Source: CAZYTX01 sp964650485
GTDB taxonomy: Bacteria; RBG-13-61-14; DATKZS01
Assembly: GCA_964650485.1 (NCBI GenBank)
Contig: CAZYTX010000012.1
Coordinates: forward strand, 12,381-76,380
Direction of reading: 5' to 3'
DNA length: 64,000 nucleotides
The notes beneath the pieces are model-generated. The model made no database searches. It was not told the DNA's origin and saw only the letters and a program-made list of their open reading frames with translations. Positions 48,768-56,546 of this stretch are shown piece by piece; position 1 is the first letter of the stretch; each line of letters begins with the position of its first letter. A program made the translations under genes and the position numbers.

Positions 48768-51700
48768 GTGTGTTTCAGTGTTATGGAGATGAAGAAGGAC
48801 ACATCATTCTCTGAATTATATCTTGCCGACCCCAGGTCAAAGGTCATGACCGTTCTCTCCGAGCTTTTTCTCTCTTGCGAGGGCCTGGATGAGGTCTTCA
48901 AGAAGCTGCCCGATATTATTGCCGAGGCTTTTGACTTTCCCATGGCCGGTGTCGAGCTTTTTGACGAGGATGCCAATGAGCTGGTTTTCAAGGGGTCAGT
49001 GGGACTGCCTCCCCATTCCGGGGAGGACCTCAGGGTCCCGGCGGACAAGCTGATGTCTGGCACTGTGGCTTCCACCGGCGAAGCCCTGGTAATAATGGAT
49101 GCCGACCAGAGGGAAGACAACCGTGAGTTCAGGGAACTGGGTATAAAGACGTTCCTGGGCGTGCCCGTGAAGTCGGGCGACAAGGTGCTGGGCGTGATCG
49201 TATTGCTGGACCGTAAAGAGCGCCCCGAGATATCCGGGCTTAAAGAGTCGCTCGAGTTCATCTCTTTACAGCTTGCGCAACTGATAGAAAAGATGAGGGC
49301 TGAAGAGCGCATGCGGGAGGCGGAGTCAAGATACAGGTCCCTTTTCAGGAGCTCCAGGGACGCCATCTATTTAACCGATCTGGAAGGCGACTTTATCGAG
49401 GCCAACCAAGCCGCGCTCGCTCTGCTGGGTTATGAAAAGGAAGAGATAAACCAGCTCTCGTATGCCGATCTCGTGGACGAGGAGCAACTCAAAGAGGCGA
49501 TCGAAGAGACCAGGTATATTATTGTCACCGGGAATACTTCCGGGCCGAAGGAGTACAGGCTGAGAAAGAAGGACGGAGGTTTTGTGGAAGTGGAGACCTC
49601 GGGTGTGGTGATCTACAAGGACGGTGAGCCCGCCCAGGTTCTCGGCATAGCCAGGGACATCACCGAGCGCAAGCGTGCGGCGGAGGTGTTAAAGCGATTC
49701 GAACGCGCGGTCGAGTCCTCATCAGACGCGGTGGGGATGTCAACCCCGGATGGCAAGCACTACTACCAGAACGAGGTGTTTTCCGAGATGTTCGGGGACG
49801 TTGGTGATGACCCGCCCGCTACCCTTTATGCGGACCATGAAACGGGGCGAGAAGTCTTCAACACGATAATGGCCGGCAGAGAGTGGAATGGCGAAGTGCA
49901 GATGTACGACAAGCAAGGGAACCTTCTCGACGTGCTTCTGCGCGCCTACTCTATCAAGGACCATCAAGGCGAGGTGGTCGGACTGGTGGGGGTTCACACG
50001 GACATAACCGAGCGCAATGAAATGCTGCGCAATTTGAAGGACTTAAGCTCGCTCCTGGAGACCGAGCACGGAAAGCTGCGTTCGATGATAGACAGCATGG
50101 AACAGGTGGTGGTCATGGTAGATGCGGATGACACCATAAGGGAGCTAAATCCTCTTGCCGAGATGTTTATGGGAGCTGGCAGGGAGGAAATCATAGGCCG
50201 GTCCATGCATGATTTCACGGACAACTCCCTGGGAGAGCGGGTAGAGAGAGAATTGCAGGAGCTGAAGAACCAGGAAAGAGACCTCATCTCCTTTAAAGCG
50301 GAAGTTACGGGCATGTGGATTGAGGTGAGGATATCCGCGATCCTGGACAAGGACGGAGCATACCGGGGCGCCATATTCAACCTGGTTGACGTGACCTCCC
50401 TGGTAAAAGCTCAGCAGCAGGCCGAGGATGCCAACCGGGCGAAGAGCGCCTTTATAGCGAACGTGTCCCACGAGATCAGGACCCCCATGAACGGGATACT
50501 GGGGTTTGCGGAGCTCTTGCAGAGCTCGGAGCTGGACCAGGACCAGAGGCGCCACCTCGGGACCATAAGGAAAAGCGGCGAACACCTCATGAACCTGATA
50601 AACCAGATCCTCGATATCTCTTCCATTGAATCGGGAAAGGTCGAGATCAAGAAAAGGGTATTCAAGCCAGTGCAAGCGGTGAGAGAGGCCGTGGAGATGA
50701 TAAAGCCAAAGGCTCAGGGAAAGGGCCTGGAGCTTGAGTGCCGGGTAAGTGATGAAGTGCCTGAAAGAGTATGGGGCGACTATGAAAAGATTTTGCAGGT
50801 GCTCATAAACCTTGCCGGAAACGCGGTCAAGTTCACGGAGCGGGGCGGGATAGAAATCAGTCTCGGAGCAAAAGACGAGAATAATCTCCTCATTGTCACC
50901 AAAGACACGGGACCGGGGATATCGGAGGAGGATCAGCGCATGATCTTCGAGCCGTTCGGACAGGTTAACAGTGAGCTTTCCAGGAAACATGAGGGGACCG
51001 GCCTGGGCCTTGCCATCACCGAGAAGCTCGTACATGCCATGGGCGGGAGCATCCGGGTGCAAAGCACGTTGGGCGGGGGCTCTGCCTTTGAGGTCGCGGT
51101 GCCTGTAGAGCCCGCGGAGGAAGCCGGGGAGCATAAAGCGGGTCCCTCTGACAAGGCGGAAGACCCCGCGGGAAAAATGCAGGCGGGGAATGCAAAAGTG
51201 TTGGTAATAGATGACGAGGACGACGTAAGGGAAGTGGTTGTGAGGATGCTGGAAAAGATGGGGGTGTCCGCGTCGGGCGCCCGCACCGGGAGGGACGGTG
51301 TGCTCATGGCCCAGCTCATCGAGCCCGCTGCCGTTGTCCTGGACGTAAAGATGCCGGACATGAGCGGATGGGAGGTGCTAAGAGAGATCAAGGGAAACCC
51401 TCTCACCAGAGACATCCAGATGATCATGGGCACAGTGCTGGACGAGCAGCAAGAGGCTTTTTCATGCGGCGCCTGTGCCTGGATTACAAAGCCCTACTCC
51501 TTGCAGGCCCTGTCAGAAGCTCTTTACAAGGCCGGTATAGACACGGAACCGGGTCCCGGGAAAGGGGGCGAGGATGGGAAACGGGAAAGGCGGGTGGTGC
51601 TTCTGGCTGAAGACAACCCGGCGAACAGGGATCTCATAAGCGAGTTCCTGAAGGACACGGACCTGGAGCTCGCCTATGCTGAAAACGGAAGACAGTCTTT

Positions 51701-51962
51701 GCAAATGGCAAAAGAAATAAAGCCGGACCTCGTGCTCATGGACCTGGCCATGCCTGAGATGGACGGGCTGCAGGCGATCAGACGGATGAGAGCCGACCCG
51801 GTGACGGACGGCCTGCCGGTGATAGCGCTCACCGCAGCGGTCATGAAAGCGGACAGGGAGGAGTGCCTGCAAGCTGGGTTCAACGATTACCTGACAAAGC
51901 CGTTTGCAAGGGAGGAGCTTGTAAGGTCAATCCGCAGGTTCGTGAAGATACGGAGTGATTGA
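48768..51962 (+). CDS. hybrid sensor histidine kinase (GAF-PAS3-HisKA-HATPase-REC2)
   Basis: A 1064-aa cytosolic phosphorelay kinase. In order: GAF domain (about 25-165), three PAS domains (185-300, 310-420, 445-560; e.g. YRSLFRSSRDAIYLTDLEGD), HisKA with phospho-His in FIANVSHEIRTPMNGILGF (about 575), ATPase with INLAGNAVKFT and GTGLGLAITEKLV, then two receivers with acceptor Asp in VVLDVKMPDMSG and VLMDLAMPEMDG. No transmembrane segment, so it senses an internal signal. Start: ATG 48768 or ATG 48783 (MEMKKDTSFSEL); neither has a clear ribosome site. The response-regulator kinase gene follows after 13 bases, making them likely partners. Confidence 0.93.
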   Translation: MCFSVMEMKKDTSFSELYLADPRSKVMTVLSELFLSCEGLDEVFKKLPDIIAEAFDFPMAGVELFDEDANELVFKGSVGLPPHSGEDLRVPADKLMSGTVASTGEALVIMDADQREDNREFRELGIKTFLGVPVKSGDKVLGVIVLLDRKERPEISGLKESLEFISLQLAQLIEKMRAEERMREAESRYRSLFRSSRDAIYLTDLEGDFIEANQAALALLGYEKEEINQLSYADLVDEEQLKEAIEETRYIIVTGNTSGPKEYRLRKKDGGFVEVETSGVVIYKDGEPAQVLGIARDITERKRAAEVLKRFERAVESSSDAVGMSTPDGKHYYQNEVFSEMFGDVGDDPPATLYADHETGREVFNTIMAGREWNGEVQMYDKQGNLLDVLLRAYSIKDHQGEVVGLVGVHTDITERNEMLRNLKDLSSLLETEHGKLRSMIDSMEQVVVMVDADDTIRELNPLAEMFMGAGREEIIGRSMHDFTDNSLGERVERELQELKNQERDLISFKAEVTGMWIEVRISAILDKDGAYRGAIFNLVDVTSLVKAQQQAEDANRAKSAFIANVSHEIRTPMNGILGFAELLQSSELDQDQRRHLGTIRKSGEHLMNLINQILDISSIESGKVEIKKRVFKPVQAVREAVEMIKPKAQGKGLELECRVSDEVPERVWGDYEKILQVLINLAGNAVKFTERGGIEISLGAKDENNLLIVTKDTGPGISEEDQRMIFEPFGQVNSELSRKHEGTGLGLAITEKLVHAMGGSIRVQSTLGGGSAFEVAVPVEPAEEAGEHKAGPSDKAEDPAGKMQAGNAKVLVIDDEDDVREVVVRMLEKMGVSASGARTGRDGVLMAQLIEPAAVVLDVKMPDMSGWEVLREIKGNPLTRDIQMIMGTVLDEQQEAFSCGACAWITKPYSLQALSEALYKAGIDTEPGPGKGGEDGKRERRVVLLAEDNPANRDLISEFLKDTDLELAYAENGRQSLQMAKEIKPDLVLMDLAMPEMDGLQAIRRMRADPVTDGLPVIALTAAVMKADREECLQAGFNDYLTKPFAREELVRSIRRFVKIRSD

Positions 51963-51975
51963 AGCGGAGGTCTAG

Positions 51976-53118
51976 ATGAACCGTAACTTGAAAACCGGTG
52001 ATTACGGATGCGAGGAACCGTCCTGTTCAAGCCCCCTCGTGCTCATCGTTGAAGATGATGAGGCAAGCAGGAACCTTCTTAAAGAGGCTCTCGAAAAGCG
52101 CGGGTATGAAACTTTGGAGGCCGCGGACGGTTTTCAGGGGTATAAGAGCGCTGTCGAGCAGAGCCCTGACCTGGTGCTCCTGGACGTGATGATGCCGGAC
52201 ATGGACGGGTTCAAGGTGTGCGAGAAGCTTAGAGAGAACCCGGAGACCGGCTCTATCCCCATAATATTCACCACCGCGCTAAACGATACAAGTGACGTTG
52301 TAAGGGGGTTCGATGCCGGCGGGGTGGATTACATAACAAAGCCGATAAATATCCTGGAGGCTGTGGCCAGGGTGGACACCCATGTACGCTTGCGCAGGCT
52401 TGAGAAGGAGAGGATCGAGTATCTTAAACAGAGGCTCAAGAACGCGCACTGGGAAGCGGTGAGTGTTATCTCCGAGGGACTGGCGCATAATTTCAACAAC
52501 ATAATGGCGGGACTGATGGGGAACCTTCAGTTCATTCTCGGGGAAATCGAGGGCCCCGAGGCCAGGGAGGCTGCCGAAGACGCGCTCGAATCAGGCCACA
52601 AGGCCAAGAGGCTTGTAATGATGCTGCAGAAGTACCAGGAGCTGGAACCGGACCCGAGGCCCCTGGAGGCGGCATCTGTGATAGAGGAAGCTGTTCACGC
52701 TTTCCAGGACGGCCTGGATAAAAAGATATCCATTGAAATCGAGGACCCCGCACAAAAGCTTCCGTCAGGATCAAGGCCTTACGTCAAACAGGTATTGGAG
52801 GCAACCCTGCAAAACGCGGTCGAAGCAGTTGAGAACAGTAGCGGAACAATCAAGATCGTTGCAAAGAGGGCATGCCCCGAGCCGGGCGTTGGGAAAGTGG
52901 AGGTCCAGGTTATTGATACGGGTAAGGGAATGGATAAAGATACACAGGATAAGGCCTTCATCCCCTTTTTCAGCACCAAGAAAACTGTGGGAGTGGGGCT
53001 TGGACTGTTTGCGGCAAAGATGGCGATCGAGCAGGTGGGAGGGGCCATAACCCTGCACTCGAACAAAGGGGAGGGCGTCACCGCAACAGTAGTGCTGCCC
53101 GAAGAGTTACAGACATAA
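51976..53118 (+). CDS. receiver-histidine kinase protein (REC-HisKA-HATPase)
   Basis: A 380-aa protein. Residues of about 20-140 are a receiver (LIVEDDEASRNLL, acceptor Asp in LVLLDVMMPDMDG, Lys in DYITKPINIL). A coiled linker leads to a kinase core: putative phospho-His in SEGLAHNFNNIMAGLMG (about 165-180), then a GHKL ATPase (QVIDTGKGMDKDTQDKAFIP and GVGLGLFAAKMAIE). The HxFNN type of dimerisation helix is usual for kinases of the HisKA family variants that follow REC or PAS domains. It directly follows the hybrid kinase and may be phosphorylated by it; output is unknown, as no DNA-binding domain is present. Confidence 0.9.
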   Translation: MNRNLKTGDYGCEEPSCSSPLVLIVEDDEASRNLLKEALEKRGYETLEAADGFQGYKSAVEQSPDLVLLDVMMPDMDGFKVCEKLRENPETGSIPIIFTTALNDTSDVVRGFDAGGVDYITKPINILEAVARVDTHVRLRRLEKERIEYLKQRLKNAHWEAVSVISEGLAHNFNNIMAGLMGNLQFILGEIEGPEAREAAEDALESGHKAKRLVMMLQKYQELEPDPRPLEAASVIEEAVHAFQDGLDKKISIEIEDPAQKLPSGSRPYVKQVLEATLQNAVEAVENSSGTIKIVAKRACPEPGVGKVEVQVIDTGKGMDKDTQDKAFIPFFSTKKTVGVGLGLFAAKMAIEQVGGAITLHSNKGEGVTATVVLPEELQT

Positions 53119-53152
53119 AATGTTTTTAAAAGCGTTTAAGCCGGACCGAGGA

Positions 53153-53473
53153 TCACTTGAAAAGCCTCATCTGCTTTTCCGAGAAGTGGCGCAGGTACTT
53201 CTCCAGGTTGCGGGTGTGGACCGAGATCATTTCGCTTTTAGGGACGGAGCGCTCTTGCCTCTTGCCGGCAAGCCGCAGTCCCATGTGGAACCTGCGGCTT
53301 ATGTGCAGCCGCTCAAGGAGGTCGTTGTCTTCCATCATCTCCAGGGTGAGGGACTCCGGGAACACGATCTCGCCCTTGCACTCGCATTTGAATATGCCCC
53401 TGTGCTCCAGGCTCCTCGGGTCCACCTCAAACCCCATGAACTCGTACTCTTCCAGGCAATAAGGGCAAATCAT
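53153..53473 (-). CDS. small zinc-ribbon-like protein of unknown function
   Basis: Not assigned to a family. A 106-aa cytosolic protein with a Cys set typical of a zinc ribbon: CPYC at residues 3-6 and CECKG at about 30-34. The remainder is charged and helical (LTLEMMEDNDLLERLHISRR, MISVHTRNLEKYLRHFSEKQ). A GGGGGAGGAG precedes the ATG. It is convergent with the kinase gene (34-base gap). Its size and Cys spacing suggest a nucleic-acid or protein adaptor; function unknown. Confidence 0.7.
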   Translation of the reverse strand: MICPYCLEEYEFMGFEVDPRSLEHRGIFKCECKGEIVFPESLTLEMMEDNDLLERLHISRRFHMGLRLAGKRQERSVPKSEMISVHTRNLEKYLRHFSEKQMRLFK

Positions 53474-53633
53474 CCGCTCCTCCCCCTTGTATTGAAGACT
53501 TGCCCTTTATTTACACCATATGATGTGGTTTGTCAAGAGAAAAACGCATTTTTTTGTTATATCCATTTTTCATAGGATATAAAAAGACAAGGGGGCGAAA
53601 CAAAAGAAAAATCTTAGCAGGGTGGGAAAATGG

Positions 53634-55673
53634 TCAATCTTCTATGACCAGCAGGAGGTCCCCTTTGTGCACGCTGTCCCCCTGGTTGAACCCCACTGAG
53701 CTCACTGTGCCGGCCTTCTCCGCCTTGATCTCGTTCTGCATCTTCATGGCCTCCAGCACCAGGAGCACGTCGCCCGGCGCCACTTTGTCGCCGTCCTTGA
53801 CCCGGTACTCGATTATGATCCCGGGCATGGGCGCTGTCACCGCCCCCGCCTTTCCTGCCGCCCCTGGCGCCTGCCTTGCACTGGATACACGCGTGTCCGG
53901 CCCGGCCGGAGGAGGAGGCCGTCCGGCGCCCGCGGCCTGCTGCTCTTGTTTCGGTCCTGCACTGGATGTTGCGGAAGGTCCTGCCTTTCCGGACGTTACA
54001 CTCATGCCCTGCACCGGGTCCACCTCCACCTGGAAGTACTCGCCGTCCACGAACACGTTGAAACACCTGCAAGCGCCGCTCTTCTCGGGCGCCTGTTTGT
54101 CGGGCGGCTCCACCAGCTCTCCCCTTCTCGCCTTTTCCATGAGCTCCTGCTCTCGTCCTGCCTGCTCCATGGTTTTCGGCCTCACCTTTTGCGGCGGCTC
54201 CTCCAGGCCGTGCTTCCATTTCAAGAACTGCATGCCGGTGGTGGGGTAGAGCGCGTAGATGAGCACGTCCCCCGAATCCGCGGTGACGTCCTTGACCGCC
54301 TCCCTGGCCTTTTCCAGCTCCGGCTCGAGCACGTCTCCGGGCCTTTTGGTTATGGGCTTTTTGTACTTGTGGCCCTGGAGGCAGGTCTTTTGCACCTCGG
54401 GGTCTATCTTTGCCGGCGGCCTGCCGTAGAGCCCGGCCACGTAGTCCTTTGTCGGCTGGCTCACCTGCTTGTATCGCCCGAAGAGCACGTTCATCACCGC
54501 CTGGGTGCCCACGATCTGCGAGGAAGGGGTCACCAGGGGCGGGAACCCCAGGTCTTTCCTGGTGCGTGGCAGCTCCTCGAACACCTCGTGGATGCGGTCG
54601 AGCGCGTCGGCCTCCCTGAGCTGGCTTGTGAGGTTGGACCTCATACCGCCAGGTATCTGGTGGACGAGCACGCCCGAGTCTATGACCGACAGGCAGGTGG
54701 TGTCCAGGAGCTCGCAGTACTTCGGCGTGATCCTGTCCAGGTGCTCGCCGCACTCGGTCAAAAGCTCGAGCTCGATGCCCGGGTCCCTGTCGCTCCCTTC
54801 GAGGGCCACCAGTATGGGCTCGATGGCCGGCTGGCTGGTGCGCAGCGCCAGCGGGGCAAGCGCGCAGTCTATGATGTCAACCCCCGCCTCCACCGCCTTC
54901 AGATATGTCATGCTCCCCATGCCCGAGGTGTAGTGGGTGTGGAGCTGGATGGGTATGCCCACCGTGGATTTAAGCATGCTCACTAGCTCGAATGCATCAT
55001 ACGGCGCCATGATTCCGGCCATGTCTTTTATGCACAGCGAATCCGCGCCCATTTCCTCCAATGTCCTCGCCTTGTCCGCGTAATATTTTAAGTTGTATAT
55101 GGGCCCGCCCAGCCGCCTTTCCGTCAGGCTGTAGCAGATGGTGCCCTGGATGTGCTTTTTGCACCTCTTGAGGGCCTGGAAGGACGAGATCATGTTGCGC
55201 TCGTCGTTGAGGGCGTCGAACACCCTGAAGACGTCTATGCCGGTCTCCGCGGCCTTGTCCACGAAGGCCTCAACCACGTCGTCCGGGTAGTGGCGGTACC
55301 CGACCAGGTTCTGTCCGCGCAGGAGCATCTGCACCGGTGTGTCCGGCAGGCGCTTTTTTATGGTGGCGAGCCTCTCCCAGGGGTCCTCGTTCAGGAACCT
55401 GGTGGTGGCGTCGAAGGTGGCCCCTCCCCACACCTCCATGGCCGCGAACCCGGCCCTGTTCATCCTGTCCAGTATGGGAATCATGTCCTCGATGCGCAGC
55501 CTGGTTGCCAGGATGCTCTGGTGCCCGTCCCGCAATGTGGTGTCCATGATCCTGACCGGGTTCTTTGTTTTTTGTCCTCCGGCCCGTGCTGGTTTTTGGG
55601 CTTTCTTTTTTTGCGGGCCTTGCTTTCTCTTTCTTGAAGGCTTTTTGCTTTTAGAGGTTGTCTTTTTGGGCAT
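53634..55673 (-). CDS. biotin-dependent carboxyltransferase (oxaloacetate decarboxylase alpha/PycB type)
   Basis: A 679-aa protein. A 40-residue Lys/Arg-rich head is followed by the carboxyltransferase barrel: IMDTTLRDGHQSILATR (about residue 45), MEVWGGATFDATTRFL, SLCIKDMAGIMAPYDA and IQLHTHYTSGMG, matching oxaloacetate decarboxylase alpha, PycB and transcarboxylase 5S proteins. A conserved helical linker is next, then a Pro/Ala-rich hinge (about 545-600), then a biotinyl domain with VLEAMKMQNEIKAEKAG (biotin-Lys). It may act with a separate biotin carboxylase (pyruvate carboxylase) or with membrane subunits; neither is in this window. The unusual basic head is not part of the domain. A small gene precedes it by 43 bases. 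Confidence 0.9.
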   Translation of the reverse strand: MPKKTTSKSKKPSRKRKQGPQKKKAQKPARAGGQKTKNPVRIMDTTLRDGHQSILATRLRIEDMIPILDRMNRAGFAAMEVWGGATFDATTRFLNEDPWERLATIKKRLPDTPVQMLLRGQNLVGYRHYPDDVVEAFVDKAAETGIDVFRVFDALNDERNMISSFQALKRCKKHIQGTICYSLTERRLGGPIYNLKYYADKARTLEEMGADSLCIKDMAGIMAPYDAFELVSMLKSTVGIPIQLHTHYTSGMGSMTYLKAVEAGVDIIDCALAPLALRTSQPAIEPILVALEGSDRDPGIELELLTECGEHLDRITPKYCELLDTTCLSVIDSGVLVHQIPGGMRSNLTSQLREADALDRIHEVFEELPRTRKDLGFPPLVTPSSQIVGTQAVMNVLFGRYKQVSQPTKDYVAGLYGRPPAKIDPEVQKTCLQGHKYKKPITKRPGDVLEPELEKAREAVKDVTADSGDVLIYALYPTTGMQFLKWKHGLEEPPQKVRPKTMEQAGREQELMEKARRGELVEPPDKQAPEKSGACRCFNVFVDGEYFQVEVDPVQGMSVTSGKAGPSATSSAGPKQEQQAAGAGRPPPPAGPDTRVSSARQAPGAAGKAGAVTAPMPGIIIEYRVKDGDKVAPGDVLLVLEAMKMQNEIKAEKAGTVSSVGFNQGDSVHKGDLLLVIED

Positions 55674-55716
55674 GGAACTTCCTCCCTTTTATTACTTGCG
55701 CCAGCGGGGTCGGCGA

Positions 55717-55899
55717 TTACTTCCAAAGCCGCGCTGTCACCAGGGACCGCATGCGCATGATCTCTTCCCTGCCGTGGCGTGCCCAGGCAGGGGCGATATC
55801 AACAGGCGCGGTCGGGGAGACCCGCTTCTCATCCTCTTCCCGCAGGTACTCGCTAACGCCTGCCATGGCCGCGGCCACCTTTTTTGTGCCCTGGTCCAT
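55717..55899 (-). CDS. small protein upstream of carboxyltransferase
   Basis: A 60-aa protein, 43 bases before the carboxyltransferase gene on the same strand. Sequence opens MDQGTKKVAAAMAGVSEYLR, has acidic and Pro-rich middle, and ends WARHGREEIMRMRSLVTARL. The WA-x2-GR-x3-M-x-MR pattern resembles small accessory proteins encoded next to biotin-dependent decarboxylases, but I cannot name the family with certainty. ATG at 55899 was chosen; a GTG immediately upstream is possible. It has no hydrophobic segment, so it is not a classic membrane OadG. A carboxyltransferase accessory or assembly role is inferred. Confidence 0.65.
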   Translation of the reverse strand: MDQGTKKVAAAMAGVSEYLREEDEKRVSPTAPVDIAPAWARHGREEIMRMRSLVTARLWK

Positions 55900-56011
55900 C
55901 ACAGTTGAGAATACGACAAAAGCGCGCTTTTACAAAACCCGGGTCTGCGTGATTTGCATATCCTTGTTGCAGGAGGCGTGCTGATGATCTAGGCTCCTTC
56001 AGCAGGGTGAC

Positions 56012-56470
56012 ATGGAGGATTCGGAGCAGAGAGTGGTGCTGGTGAGCGCGTGCCTCCTGGGTGTGGCCTGCCGCTTTGACGGGGAGAGCAGGAGGGACGA
56101 GGCGGTGCTTGGGTATCTTGAAGGTAAAAACTTTGTCCCGGTCTGCCCGGAGTCGCTCTCCGGCCTGCCGGTCCCGCGCGAGCCCGCGGAGTTCGATTGC
56201 GGCCACGGGGCCATGACTTTATCTGGAGAGAACAGGATCGTCATGAGGGACGGCACAGACGTGACCGATGCGTTTCTAAGGGGCGGCCGGCAGGCCCTTA
56301 TGATCGCCCGGCTGGTGCATGCATCCGAGGCCGTGCTAAAGGACAGGAGCCCCTCCTGCGGGGTGCATCAGGTGTACAGAAATGGTGTGCTGGCTCCGGG
56401 CAAAGGCGTGTTCGCCGCGCTCCTGCTCGATGAGGGAGTTATGGTCAAGTCCGAGCAGGACCTGGAATGA
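56012..56470 (+). CDS. DUF523 protein
   Basis: A 152-aa cytosolic protein of the DUF523 family. Conserved elements: VLVSACLLGVACRFDGESRR near the start, VPVCPESLSGLPVPREPAEF (about residue 35), and VLKDRSPSCGVHQVYR with the conserved SPSCG. Four Cys residues are distributed as in relatives; the motif may bind a metal or thiol substrate, but function is unknown. It is divergent from the small carboxyltransferase-linked gene, with a 112-base gap, and is followed by the membrane sulfatase-type gene after 76 bases. Confidence 0.9.
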   Translation: MEDSEQRVVLVSACLLGVACRFDGESRRDEAVLGYLEGKNFVPVCPESLSGLPVPREPAEFDCGHGAMTLSGENRIVMRDGTDVTDAFLRGGRQALMIARLVHASEAVLKDRSPSCGVHQVYRNGVLAPGKGVFAALLLDEGVMVKSEQDLE

Positions 56471-56546
56471 TAAGGAAGGCCCGGCCCCCGGGATAAAAGC
56501 GAAGCCCGGTGTTATATGGTAGAATTTTCATCAAGAGGGCCTTTGC

